Shown here piece by piece: positions 26,247 through 34,137 of a stretch of 64,000 nt of DNA; the first letter of the stretch is position 1; every line of letters starts with the position of its first letter. Origin of the DNA: an uncultured Prevotellaceae bacterium (lineage in GTDB: Bacteria > Bacteroidota > Bacteroidia > Bacteroidales > Bacteroidaceae). The DNA is taken from the NCBI GenBank assembly GCA_902774925.1, contig CACYKE010000002.1:26951-90950 (forward strand). The letters are read 5' to 3'. A program made the position numbers and the translations under genes. Below the pieces are notes generated by a model. The model did no database searches. It had not been told where the DNA came from and worked only from the letters and a program-made list of their open reading frames with translations.

Positions 26247-27620
26247 TTAAAGTGCCTCTGATGCAGCCGCCACAAGCTCCTGTTCTGTTACCTCTTGTTC
26301 ATCAATTGGCTTACCGAACTTCTCCACAGCCTCCTCGAAGTACTCCTTAGCCCTCTCCCTGGCATCTTCCATCAGTTTCTCTGGACTGAACTTTGACCAA
26401 ACAGAAGGCTTTAAAGTTCCCTGGTAGAACTTGAACGACTCATAGCGCTCTCTGTCTTTCCACTCAGTTTCCAATTGTCTCTTTTCAACCTCATCATCAG
26501 TGATGATATGATTGATTGTTTGTTCGTTTGATGTAATGAACTGAATGCTCTTCTCGTTGACCTTGGTGACAAATAGTGTACTACCAATAGTTTTACGCCA
26601 CCGTATATCATAGCTGATTCTACTAACATCATAACCCAGTCTGCCATAAGGTGTATTATACTCATAGAACCTGTTCTCGTCATAGTCCTCTTTCTTCAGA
26701 GCCTTTCGGAAATAATCATCAATGTGTACGCTGTGAACTGGGTTGAACATATCAGCACCATTGAAGAGCTTTTCTATTGAGGCTGTAAATGGATTAAAGA
26801 TGTAGTCACCTATCACATTCACATCAAAGTCTATACCGATAGCCAAATCCAATGTATCAACCTCAGAGATTTGAAGCTTCCTTCCATCATTAGTTTTAAC
26901 TTCCATACTACCTATGTTGTTATACCAGCCTTTATCATCAACCTGGGATGCAACAAACTTGCTTACCTCAGCCAAATCAGCCTCGCTCAACTCTTTGTAC
27001 TTCAGAATTGTCATCTTCTCCTCAGCCTTCTTTGACTTGTTATAAAGCATATCATCAACAAGTTCGTACTTTCCCTTGGTCTTAGCGTTTAACCAGTCCC
27101 ACAGCACCTTGTATAGCACACTGTACTCCTCAGTTGGGTACATCTTACCATCCCATCTATTATTTTTCTCCTTTACAGGGTTCAATGCCTCAAATCTCTT
27201 CCTGTCTATCTCTGCAAGCAAGTCATACAACTTGCAACAATGATAGGAGTTGATGTCTCTAATGAGGTTATCCTCGACAGTCGTCACAGTCTTCTGGAAG
27301 TTGTACTTTCTCTCCATAACGTACTCCCAGATGTTGTCAAAAACGTAGCAGAACTTTGGGGTCTCCTTGATGATACCATCTACAAGCTTCTTGAATTCTA
27401 GAGGCTTCACACCGCTGGTGCAGTCACACAACTCCTTTATAAGCCTTTCCTCATCTAGAGCAGTGCCAACATCGTAGCCCATCTTCTGCTTGTTGTAGAA
27501 CTCAATCACAAAATACTTCATTCCTATTGCCACCTGTGAGTTCTGAATCATAGTGGTAACGAAGTTCACATTGATGATACGAGCATCGTCCTCGTACTTC
27601 TGAATAGATTTTATTTTCAT
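26247..27620 (-). CDS. Large hypothetical protein of the element
   Basis: 457 residues, acidic, soluble, with no signal peptide or membrane helix. N-terminal half helical (NVNFVTTMIQNSQVAIGMKYFVIEF, KFCYVFDNIWEYVMERKYN), C-terminal half with tyrosine-rich beta segments (NRFYEYNTPYGRLGYDVSRISYDIRW) and a glutamate-rich tail. No family or catalytic motif recognised. Forms an operon with the gene ending at 27641. Confidence 0.65.
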   Translation of the reverse strand: MKIKSIQKYEDDARIINVNFVTTMIQNSQVAIGMKYFVIEFYNKQKMGYDVGTALDEERLIKELCDCTSGVKPLEFKKLVDGIIKETPKFCYVFDNIWEYVMERKYNFQKTVTTVEDNLIRDINSYHCCKLYDLLAEIDRKRFEALNPVKEKNNRWDGKMYPTEEYSVLYKVLWDWLNAKTKGKYELVDDMLYNKSKKAEEKMTILKYKELSEADLAEVSKFVASQVDDKGWYNNIGSMEVKTNDGRKLQISEVDTLDLAIGIDFDVNVIGDYIFNPFTASIEKLFNGADMFNPVHSVHIDDYFRKALKKEDYDENRFYEYNTPYGRLGYDVSRISYDIRWRKTIGSTLFVTKVNEKSIQFITSNEQTINHIITDDEVEKRQLETEWKDRERYESFKFYQGTLKPSVWSKFSPEKLMEDARERAKEYFEEAVEKFGKPIDEQEVTEQELVAAASEAL

Positions 27621-27640
27621 AATATTATTGCTTTAAGTAT

Positions 27641-28165
27641 TCAACAAAACTCTACGTTAACTCTCAAATTATCATTATTGTACAGGTATTGCTCTTCAAC
27701 GCTGATGAGTCTCAGAGCCTTCTTTTTACTGTCGTTGCAATAACCTCTGTTGACCTTATGTAGGAAGTAGTTGACAAAACCTTTGTTCTCAAATAACTCT
27801 TTGTATTCTTTTTCTATGTAAATGCAACCGATGTTGGTTTCATCGTCAATGTTGAATACCTTTCTTGTATAGCCATCTCCCTCAAAGTCATTGAGGCAAT
27901 AACCAGACATATTCTTAAAACTATCCCAGTAACTAAGCTCGGTATTATAGTACTCCATAAGCACTTCCTCGCTTTTATCTACACTGTCGTAATACTCGTC
28001 AAAAATCACCTCAACATCCTCTTTTGATATATTGTCAAAGTCTTCTTTGCAACCATAACAGAATGTCCAGTCTGATGAATTTACCTGCATATAATACTCT
28101 ACATACTTTTCGGTGTCTAACACCATAACATTGCCAAAACGCAATTTAAAAACTTTTACTTTCAT
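27641..28165 (-). CDS. Acidic hypothetical protein of the element
   Basis: 174 residues from the ATG at 28165 (MKVKVFKLRFGN). A GTG at 28211 in frame would add a low-quality extension and is less likely. Very rich in Asp, Glu and Tyr (EDVEVIFDEYYDSVDKSEEVLMEYYNTE). No family recognised. First gene of the leftward operon, with a 285-base leader from the promoter at 28456-28487. Confidence 0.6.
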   Translation of the reverse strand: MKVKVFKLRFGNVMVLDTEKYVEYYMQVNSSDWTFCYGCKEDFDNISKEDVEVIFDEYYDSVDKSEEVLMEYYNTELSYWDSFKNMSGYCLNDFEGDGYTRKVFNIDDETNIGCIYIEKEYKELFENKGFVNYFLHKVNRGYCNDSKKKALRLISVEEQYLYNNDNLRVNVEFC

Positions 28166-28455
28166 TATTGTAATAATTTTAAATAAATATATTTGTTTAA
28201 TCTCTTCATTCACATCCTTTGGTGGGGCGGTGAACTGTTCTCCCCTTTGTTTAAATAGCTACTATCTTCACAGACCTTGTCTGTTGTAATCATTGTTGTC
28301 ATTTTATTATAGTTTAAAATTAGACAAATCAGTAGCCATCCAGAGGTTAACCCCTGCATGCCGTTTTATCCCCTAAGCACTGTCGATGGTTTTCTGGTAG
28401 ATGTTTCCCTACCACTCAGATGCTACTATTCTTCGCATCCTTGTTAATTGTGGAG
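28166..28455 (-). promoter_or_regulatory. Long 5' leader of the leftward operon
   Basis: About 285 bases between the promoter and the ATG at 28165, with no gene. It carries two copies of the GCTACTAT(T)CTTC motif (28258 and 28422) and several potential hairpins. Such a long leader suggests RNA-level control. Confidence 0.4.
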
Positions 28456-28487
28456 CAAAGATACAGAAAAAAAATGAGATTTCCAAA
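28456..28487 (-). promoter_or_regulatory. Strong promoter of the leftward operon
   Basis: Minus strand TTTG (complement of 28484-28487), 20 bp, TATCTTTG (complement of 28456-28463). Exact match to the Bacteroidetes consensus. Confidence 0.75.
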
Positions 28488-28544
28488 TTCTACTATATAC
28501 TTTTAACATCTTTTTAAAATTATATAAAGTTATATAAATTTATA

Positions 28545-28576
28545 TAAGATTTGCTTTTTACGAAAAGCAAATCTTA
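28545..28576. terminator. Perfect bidirectional terminator
   Basis: A 14-bp perfect stem (28545-28558 with 28563-28576, TAAGATTTGCTTTT and its complement) with a four-base loop. T-rich tracts adjoin it. It isolates the leftward operon from the replication-like gene at 28841. Confidence 0.75.
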
Positions 28577-28840
28577 TGTCTCTTTTTATATATAATCTAG
28601 TATATAATATATTTAATAATATATATAATAGTAGGAGATTTAAACTTGTCAGTTCCTGGTGGTATACACTGTCCATCCTTCACGTTCATCTGCCCGTCAT
28701 ATAGCACGGGGAGGGGGGTAAGGGGGGGGGGAGAGGTATCTATTATTACCTGGGACTATTTGAAACGCCCCGAGGCGTTTCCCCGCCAATTCCCTTCAAG
28801 CTGCACCCCACCAAAGGGGTGCAAGCGAACCTATTATTTA
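28577..28840. other. Gap with G-tract and two GC-rich hairpins
   Basis: No gene seen. A long G-tract lies at about 28709-28731. Two hairpins follow: 28762-28781 (GAAACGCC and its complement) and 28802-28823 (TGCACCCC with GGGGTGCA), the latter 18 bp beyond the stop of the gene ending at 28841 and so a possible terminator. Confidence 0.45.
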
Positions 28841-29515
28841 TTAATGAGTGTTTCTGAGTTCTGCATACCTCCAATTGTAAATGTCCTGGATACTTTCAAT
28901 TTCCTGTTCGTAGTCATATGGTAATCCCTGGACACTCTTCACAAAAGTTTCTTTTGCCCTTAGAAGCTCCTCTGCTGTCTTGGCTTTCTTAATAGAAGTC
29001 CTAAACTCAGCAAGTACCGCATCCCAATCCTTTTCTTTTTCATGTGTCGTTGCACCCTCATCGGTGGGTGCAAGAGACACATTTTCCTCAACTCGACTAT
29101 CCTCGTCTTTACTAGACTCGTCTAGTCTATTCTTATCTAGTGGCTCATTAGCAAAGGCTTCAAGGTCAACAGAGTCGTTCTCTGGGTTCTGTGGCATTAG
29201 TTCCCTTATCTCCTTGCACAGTCTATAGTGAGTACACCTATGGTTGGTTCCAGATACCCTTTCAATCAGTCTCTTGAATATTAGTTTCAGCATCACCCTC
29301 TTACCTTGTGGTTCTGACAGATAGGACTCTTCGAATATGCTCTTCTGGTCTTTGAAGAACCATCCATCGTGCTTGGATGCATAGATGCTATGGTTCAGGT
29401 AGTTGAAACACAGTGTCCCAAGTATGTTCTTCTCTGCTATATCCAGCTTCTTGCTGTCTCTCACTTTCTCTGGCAGGAACTCAACGTTCTCGCACTCTTT
29501 GATTTTCTTGTTCAT
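28841..29515 (-). CDS. Possible replication-initiator-like winged-helix protein
   Basis: 224 residues. The first 105 (LDIAEKNILGTLCFNYLN...KDQKSIFEESYL...KRVMLKLIFKRLIERVSG) read like a winged-helix DNA-binding domain of the kind in small replication or helix-turn-helix proteins of Bacteroidales mobile elements. An acidic, probably unstructured linker and a helical C-terminus follow. A consensus promoter and a pseudoknot-capable leader precede it, as in plasmid rep genes. The assignment to replication is inference. Confidence 0.5.
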   Translation of the reverse strand: MNKKIKECENVEFLPEKVRDSKKLDIAEKNILGTLCFNYLNHSIYASKHDGWFFKDQKSIFEESYLSEPQGKRVMLKLIFKRLIERVSGTNHRCTHYRLCKEIRELMPQNPENDSVDLEAFANEPLDKNRLDESSKDEDSRVEENVSLAPTDEGATTHEKEKDWDAVLAEFRTSIKKAKTAEELLRAKETFVKSVQGLPYDYEQEIESIQDIYNWRYAELRNTH

Positions 29516-29537
29516 ATCTAAACTATTATTTCAGCAT

Positions 29538-29598
29538 CAGACTTCTTTTAAGTAAAGAACTGGAAGGAGTTTAAGAAGTCTGCTGAACCTCCCAGTTC
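29538..29598 (-). promoter_or_regulatory. H-type pseudoknot in the leader of the rep-like gene
   Basis: Stem 1 pairs 29538-29547 (CAGACTTCTT) with 29573-29582. Its loop contains GAACTGG (29557-29563), which pairs perfectly with CCAGTTC (29592-29598). In the transcript it lies about 23 bases before the start codon, where it could control translation. Confidence 0.6.
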
Positions 29599-29668
29599 CG
29601 TTTATAAATCAAAACAGACCATTCAAACAGTTTGCAACTATGTTGGATGACGTGTTTTATCTATAGTG

Positions 29669-29700
29669 CAAAGATATAATTTTTTTTTGTAAAAAACAAA
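29669..29700 (-). promoter_or_regulatory. Strong promoter of the rep-like gene
   Basis: Minus strand TTTG (complement of 29697-29700), 20 bp, TATCTTTG (complement of 29669-29676). The predicted leader is about 150 bases and contains the pseudoknot. Confidence 0.75.
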
Positions 29701-29756
29701 TTTTTGACAAACTATTTTCAATAATTTTTCTTACTAAAATATTGTGTATCAAAGAT

Positions 29757-30326
29757 TTACAAGCACCTTCCCTCCATTTCGTTCACAATGCTTTTACTTC
29801 TAGGATAGCCACAATTTCCTGCACGCATCAGCATCCAAATTCCTACTTGACCATGTTTCATCTTTAGTTCCTGGTAGATGTTTACCAGCCTATCATGATT
29901 TTCCTTACCCTGTGCCGCTATCATTTTTTCTCTGTTGAACTTGTGGGCTGATAACGCATTGGCTCTCCTATATCGGGCTTTTGAGATTTCATTAGCGCAG
30001 TTCTCCTTGTGACTAACAGCTTTGAGATTATCAAGTCTATTATTGCTCCTGTCACCATCTTTATGGTCAACCTCCAACTTATCACCTATACTACCATTGA
30101 AAGCCATATACACCAGCCTGTGCAAATAGAACTTCCTGTACGTATCATCCTTGGTGCAGTATAGTCGTACTATCAGGTAGCCGTTAGTCAGTTTGTAAGG
30201 TCTGAGTTTAATCTTGTGTAGGCATCTGCCTGTCTTGCTTGTACGTTCAGTTCTGTACACCGTTCCATCTTCATAAATCGTATATGGATAACCATCAATT
30301 GTTTTGAATTCCACTGTCATTATCAT
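29757..30326 (-). CDS. HNH endonuclease (NUMOD4/HNH_3 type)
   Basis: 189 residues. An N-terminal NUMOD4-like segment (IDGYPYTIYEDGTVYR) precedes the HNH core (LHRLVYMAFNG, LEVDHKDGDRSNNRLDNLKAV, ENCAN), followed by a helical DNA-binding tail (KHGQVGIWMLMRAGNC). This is the typical build of free-standing homing-type endonucleases of phages and mobile elements. Target unknown. No intron or intein is visible in the window. Confidence 0.88.
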   Translation of the reverse strand: MIMTVEFKTIDGYPYTIYEDGTVYRTERTSKTGRCLHKIKLRPYKLTNGYLIVRLYCTKDDTYRKFYLHRLVYMAFNGSIGDKLEVDHKDGDRSNNRLDNLKAVSHKENCANEISKARYRRANALSAHKFNREKMIAAQGKENHDRLVNIYQELKMKHGQVGIWMLMRAGNCGYPRSKSIVNEMEGRCL

Positions 30327-30614
30327 TATTAATTTAGTTATTCAGAGCCATCTAATCCTGCAAATAGGGTACAATTATCTGGCTCCTATGTTTATAAATA
30401 TTGCAACGAAATAAAAAGTTCTAGCTAGCATTAATAATATAGTTTATGCACACATGTATACGCAAGCATGTAAGGCGTTGTTATTACCCGTCTAGAAAGT
30501 TAATCCACCTGGATTAACCGAACGTCTCAGAGGGCTTATAAACAGCTTCTGTGACAAAATCTTTACAAGCATTGGCATATACTATATAGGGAGAAAAACT
30601 TTCTTACAAAATAG
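30327..30614. other. Gap with a perfect 8-bp inverted repeat
   Basis: No gene seen. GTTAATCC (30499-30506) and GGATTAAC (30511-30518) flank a four-base loop, a possible protein-binding or nick site. Confidence 0.4.
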
Positions 30615-30646
30615 TTTGGCAATACCAATTATTATTTTTACCTTTG
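30615..30646 (+). promoter_or_regulatory. Strong promoter of the tiny-gene operon
   Basis: TTTG (30615-30618), 20 bp, TACCTTTG (30639-30646). It precedes a leader of about 380 bases. Confidence 0.75.
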
Positions 30647-30651
30647 CATAT

Positions 30652-31029
30652 TGAACACGGTTCTGTGGCTTTTTCTTGTGCCATAGGTGCTGACTGTTCG
30701 TTTCCATTTCGTGCCTCCCAGCAATGGGAGGTCTTTTCATACCCAGTGCCGCCCACCCCCCCACCTATGTCCCTACCACCCCTACCCCCCATTTTTAACA
30801 TTTGGGGTATGGCAACAGTTCTTTCTTTATGGTGATTCTAAAAAAAAAATCCAGGAAGGGGGTGGGTGTTTTTCAAGGCATAGCCCTGTCGAAAAAAAAT
30901 CTGGAAAAAATTTTTTGTTATTTTCCACAGAAGTAAGTTCTTTTTCGAATAAATGCGATATTTATATTTAGAATTAACTTCTGAAACCTGTCAGAAGATG
31001 ATAAATAATCAACTAAGAAATATATCAGA
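30652..31029 (+). promoter_or_regulatory. Long leader with attenuator-like hairpins
   Basis: No gene seen. CCTCCCA-GCAA-TGGGAGG (30714-30731) forms a tight stem with a GNRA-type loop followed by a short T-tract. A second stem pairs ACCCC (30784) with GGGGT (30804). C-rich and A-rich tracts follow. It fits a transcription attenuator before the gene at 31030. Confidence 0.45.
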
Positions 31030-31293
31030 ATGAGCACGATTGTAAGACTTACAGAAAATGAGCTACGAGACATTATGCATAACTGTGTTACCAGAGCATT
31101 GATGAAGGAACATGTTGACCATGAAAGAGAAATAAAGTTGGCACAGCAAGCACTATGCAAGTTCCCTCTCAGTGATGTCGGCATGAGGCTAGAAGGAACC
31201 AAGTTCTACAGCCAATACCAGAAAATGAAGGATGCAGCCATAGAGCTTAATAATGCCCTAATCCAGTACATCAGAGGGGAGGGCAAGAACTAA
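31030..31293 (+). CDS. Tiny-gene operon 1, hypothetical
   Basis: 87 residues, helical, charged (LTENELRDIMHNCVTRALMKEH...YQKMKDAAIELNNALIQYI). No family recognised. First of five overlapping or abutting small genes; its stop overlaps the next start by one base. Confidence 0.65.
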   Translation: MSTIVRLTENELRDIMHNCVTRALMKEHVDHEREIKLAQQALCKFPLSDVGMRLEGTKFYSQYQKMKDAAIELNNALIQYIRGEGKN

Positions 31294-31580
31294 TGAGCTA
31301 CTTTACCATATCAGAAGACCAAATGACAACACCAACGCCAGAAAAGAAAAGAGACCACAAGGGACAGAACAATCCTCATTTTGGGCATATAATGCAGCCT
31401 GCCAGTCGTGAAGCCATAGCCAAATCCCAGCGTGCTAGGTTTGATTACTACAGGAAAGCTATTGAAAACATGCTAACAGAAGAAAGAGTACGAGACATTA
31501 TCAAAGAGACTATAGATGATTATATGGCTAATAACGCCACTGAAATAAAGAATAATAAACCTAACAATATACCACTTTAA
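31293..31580 (+). CDS. Tiny-gene operon 2, hypothetical
   Basis: 95 residues. A basic N-terminus (KKRDHKGQNNPHFGHIMQPASREAIAKSQRAR) precedes a helical C-terminus (IENMLTEERVRDIIKETIDDYM). The pattern is loosely reminiscent of small DNA-binding packaging proteins but no family is assigned. Confidence 0.62.
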   Translation: MSYFTISEDQMTTPTPEKKRDHKGQNNPHFGHIMQPASREAIAKSQRARFDYYRKAIENMLTEERVRDIIKETIDDYMANNATEIKNNKPNNIPL

Positions 31581-31583
31581 ATC

Positions 31584-31955
31584 ATGAAGAAAAATATTCA
31601 TACAGAAACGGATAAGAAGATTGCAGAGTTAATGCAAGAAATCAAGAGCTTAAACACTGAACTGGATTACTGTCGGAACATGAACGAGATTCTTAGAACC
31701 AACTATGACCAGGTTAACATCGAGCGTATCAATTACAGAAGGATTATCAAGTATCATAGCCTGTTGATGGTGTTGGCAAACCTGTTAACCCAGAGTGATG
31801 CGAAAACTGATATAGACAGGATTCTTAAGCAGAACATCATGAATTTCTACAAGGCTATGACCAATGATTTAATGACTATTACCGAAGATGAAGATGAGGA
31901 ATTCGATGAAGAAGAGTATGAAGAGGATGCAGAGAGTAGAGAGGATGAGTTTTAG
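31584..31955 (+). CDS. Tiny-gene operon 3, coiled-coil protein
   Basis: 123 residues. A predicted coiled coil (TDKKIAELMQEIKSLNTELDYCRNM) leads into a helical region, and the tail is almost entirely Glu/Asp. No family recognised. Its 3' end overlaps the next gene by 11 bp. Confidence 0.6.
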   Translation: MKKNIHTETDKKIAELMQEIKSLNTELDYCRNMNEILRTNYDQVNIERINYRRIIKYHSLLMVLANLLTQSDAKTDIDRILKQNIMNFYKAMTNDLMTITEDEDEEFDEEEYEEDAESREDEF

Positions 31956-32166
31956 TCTGCTCTCAAAGAACGAACAGATTGCGCTCTACCTCCATGACAA
32001 CCCAAAGGCTCTATCCCAGGAACTCATGTTGTATATAGCCACGCACTACATGAATATAGGGTATATTCGCAAGCGAATTAAGGAACTATACCCGAAGATT
32101 GTTAAGAACAACATACAAGACAATAATTTCGTGATAATTCCAAGTCATTATGAAGAAAAAGAATAG
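31945..32166 (+). CDS. Tiny-gene operon 4, possible helix-turn-helix
   Basis: 73 residues from the ATG at 31945, which sits inside the end of the previous gene; the longer upstream frame is only a shadow of it. The sequence SKNEQIALYLHDNPKALSQELMLYIATHYMNIGYIRKRIKEL has helix-turn-helix spacing. Confidence 0.55.
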   Translation: MSFSLLSKNEQIALYLHDNPKALSQELMLYIATHYMNIGYIRKRIKELYPKIVKNNIQDNNFVIIPSHYEEKE

Positions 32167-32299
32167 TAAGAAGGGGTTCGCTTCGGTTGGACAGCCACTA
32201 TTTACTAATCAAGACTTTCTTGCGTTTTTCAACAGTCGTATCTCCGAACTGATTAAAAGAGAGGTCGAACAACAGTTCTCAGATATGCTGTGGAAATAG
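32150..32299 (+). CDS. Tiny-gene operon 5, 49-residue protein
   Basis: ATG at 32150 overlaps the preceding gene by 17 bp; stop at 32299. Sequence type MKKKNSKKGFASVGQPLF...AFFNSRISELIKREVEQQF, with a basic head and an amphipathic helix. No family recognised. Its position in a tightly overlapping series supports it as a gene. Confidence 0.52.
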   Translation: MKKKNSKKGFASVGQPLFTNQDFLAFFNSRISELIKREVEQQFSDMLWK

Positions 32300-32344
32300 C
32301 CGTTATATGCACGCATCGTAACCCATTATGAATCAACAAATTAC

Positions 32345-32474
32345 AGCACCATTCTCCCAGAACTCCTGGTTTATACAGGTTTTTCCAGGGGTTAGGATGG
32401 TGCTATATGGATGTAAAAAACGCATTCATCTTCATGAGATAAAAAAATTCCAGCACCATAGAAACAGTGCTGGA
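32345..32474. terminator. Two hairpins at the right end of the element
   Basis: AGCACCAT (32345) pairs with ATGGTGCT (32397), and TCCAGCAC (32449-32456) pairs with GTGCTGGA (32467-32474). On the minus strand the second stem is followed by seven T's, so it would terminate leftward RNA. The rest of 32300-32646 holds no gene. Confidence 0.5.
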
Positions 32475-32646
32475 TTCATTATGTTAAGGTAGTCCACAAC
32501 AGGCTATCTGTTTCGTTGCAGGAGTTCCCAACAAATATACAACTCATATATGTAGACTGTATGTCTTAAAGTTATTCATAAGGCATTTTTTATGAGGTTT
32601 TAATTGATAGTATTTTTATAGGTTTTACATGTTTTTAATCGTTATT

Positions 32647-32678
32647 TTTGGTTATTCAAAACTATTTAGTTATCTTTG
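32647..32678 (+). promoter_or_regulatory. Outward promoter of the element reading into DUF2851
   Basis: TTTG (32647-32650), 20 bp, TATCTTTG (32671-32678). Exact consensus, pointing out of the element, with a leader of about 110 bases to the DUF2851 ATG. It replaces the native promoter left at 14741. Confidence 0.75.
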
Positions 32679-32732
32679 CAGAACAATTGCTGTAGGAAAT
32701 CATGAATAATGACTATAGTAATATATTATAAA

Positions 32733-32751
32733 GTGCACCCCAAAGTGCACC
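32733..32751 (+). promoter_or_regulatory. Paired GTGCACC sites, right end
   Basis: GTGCACC at 32733 and 32745, 12 bp apart and followed by AATAAT, matching the left-end pair at 14892 and 14904 in spacing and flank. Likely integrase or excisionase arm sites. They lie between the outward promoter and the DUF2851 start. Confidence 0.6.
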
Positions 32752-32794
32752 AATAATTAAATGACAAAGAAAACGCATTGATTATCAATGAAAT

Positions 32795-32829
32795 ATGGAA
32801 CAACTTCTGCATTATTGCTGGAAACATAA
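32795..32829 (+). repeat. Right 35-bp direct repeat (attachment site)
   Basis: Identical to 14753-14787. It restores the 5' end of DUF2851 so the protein is unchanged after integration. Confidence 0.92.
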
Positions 32830-34096
32830 GCTATGGCCTGCTACGGGACTTGAAACCACCGACGGACGAGTGGTGGAAATCATCGATCCTGGACTCCATA
32901 ACAGGAATGCGGGGCCCGACTTCTTCAACGCCAAAGTAAAGATTGGCGGTACGCTGTGGGTGGGTAATGTCGAGATTCACGACCGCTCGTCACACTGGTA
33001 TCAGCATGGCCACGAGCGTGACGCCAACTATAATAATGTGATACTTCATGTGGTAGGTGAAGCCGACCGTGACGTACAGACACAAAAGGGCGATTTCGTT
33101 CCTCAGTTGGTACTGGCAGTACCACAAGAAATCAGAGACAACTACGATGAACTCATCAAGACTGATTCCTACCCTCCCTGCTATCGTATCATACCGGAAT
33201 TGACACGTCTGACCATCCATTCGTGGATGGCAGCCCTGCAGACGGAACGCCTAGAACAAAAGACCGTGGCCATCGAACAGCGGGCACGACTGGCAAATGG
33301 TTCGTGGGAGGATGCCTACTTTATGACCCTTGCCCGCAACTACGGTTTCGGCATCAACGGCGATGCCTTTGAGGAGTGGGCACGTCATATTCCCCTAAGT
33401 GCGGTGGCGAAACATCGTGATGACCTCTTCCAGATAGAGGCTATCTTCATGGGACAGGCAGGACTCTTGGAGTTGGAAGCCATCCCTGAGCGTTATCAGA
33501 AAGATGCCTTAAACGAAGGCTACTTTACCAAGTTGCGCAACGAGTACCAGTATCTTGCGCATAAATTTTCCATGCAACCCATGGATTATAAGCAATGGCG
33601 ATTCCTACGACTGCGTCCGCAGAACTTTCCGCATATCCGTATCGCGCAGTTGGCAAACCTCTACTACCAACACCAGGCAGGACTCTCGCAACTCATCGAA
33701 TGCAGGGATATGATAAGCCTCAGCGAACGTTTGAAGACGCAAGTGACGCCCTACTGGGAAACGCACTACACGTTTGGTTCGGAGAGTGTACGTAATGCCA
33801 AGCACCTGTCGCCATTCAGCATCAATCTGCTTATCATCAACACCTGCGTACCCGTGCTCTTCGCCTATGGTCGTCATACCTCGCGGGAGGAGTTGTGCGA
33901 CAGGGCGTTCGACTTCCTGGAACAGCTCAAGCCCGAGAATAACCACATCATCCGCATGTGGCAGGAGTGCGGTCTGGAGGTCAGGTCGGCAGGCGACTCG
34001 CAAGCCCTTATCCAACTGAAGAAGGAATACTGCGACAAGAAGGACTGCCTGCGCTGCCGCATTGGTTATGAATATTTGAAAAAGAAATCGGAATAA
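32795..34096 (+). CDS. DUF2851 family protein, integration target
   Basis: 433 residues, full-length for this conserved Bacteroidetes family of unknown function. Visible: LLHYCWKHKLWP at the start, GPDFFNAKVKIGG, the WVGNVEIHDRSSHW and DANYNNVILHVVGEAD segments with conserved His/Asp, and the C-terminal CDKKDCLRCRIGYEYL. The element inserted at its start codon but left the frame intact because the attachment repeat rebuilds the 5' end. Only its promoter has been swapped. Confidence 0.9.
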   Translation: MEQLLHYCWKHKLWPATGLETTDGRVVEIIDPGLHNRNAGPDFFNAKVKIGGTLWVGNVEIHDRSSHWYQHGHERDANYNNVILHVVGEADRDVQTQKGDFVPQLVLAVPQEIRDNYDELIKTDSYPPCYRIIPELTRLTIHSWMAALQTERLEQKTVAIEQRARLANGSWEDAYFMTLARNYGFGINGDAFEEWARHIPLSAVAKHRDDLFQIEAIFMGQAGLLELEAIPERYQKDALNEGYFTKLRNEYQYLAHKFSMQPMDYKQWRFLRLRPQNFPHIRIAQLANLYYQHQAGLSQLIECRDMISLSERLKTQVTPYWETHYTFGSESVRNAKHLSPFSINLLIINTCVPVLFAYGRHTSREELCDRAFDFLEQLKPENNHIIRMWQECGLEVRSAGDSQALIQLKKEYCDKKDCLRCRIGYEYLKKKSE

Positions 34097-34134
34097 CGAT
34101 TAACGTTATACCGAAATAACGAAATAACGAAAAA
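34091..34134 (+). repeat. Octamer array (ATAACGAA) before thioesterase
   Basis: Five degenerate 8-bp units (ATAACGAT, TAACGTT, ATACCGAA, ATAACGAA, ATAACGAA) fill the gap to the next start codon; same family as 3711-3742. Confidence 0.7.
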
Positions 34135-34137
34135 AGA

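Larger units (their letters stand above)
14753..32829. mobile_element. Integrative element of about 18 kb at the DUF2851 start
   Basis: Bounded by the 35-bp direct repeats (one repeat plus insert is 18,042 bp), with a tyrosine integrase just inside the left end and matching paired GTGCACC sites at both ends. The interior is visibly more A+T-rich than the flanks and lacks the heptamer arrays typical of the host DNA. Cargo: zinc-ribbon cassette, serine recombinase, XRE switch, possible replication protein, HNH nuclease and tiny genes. No conjugation, relaxase, capsid or terminase gene was recognised, so it may be mobilised by a helper or be a phage-satellite-like island. The target is a protein gene, not a tRNA. 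Confidence 0.9.

Noticed and set aside
30604-30835. Small Gly- or Pro-rich frames in the leader before 31030
   Set aside because: They arise from C-rich and G-rich tracts on opposite strands and lack coding character.
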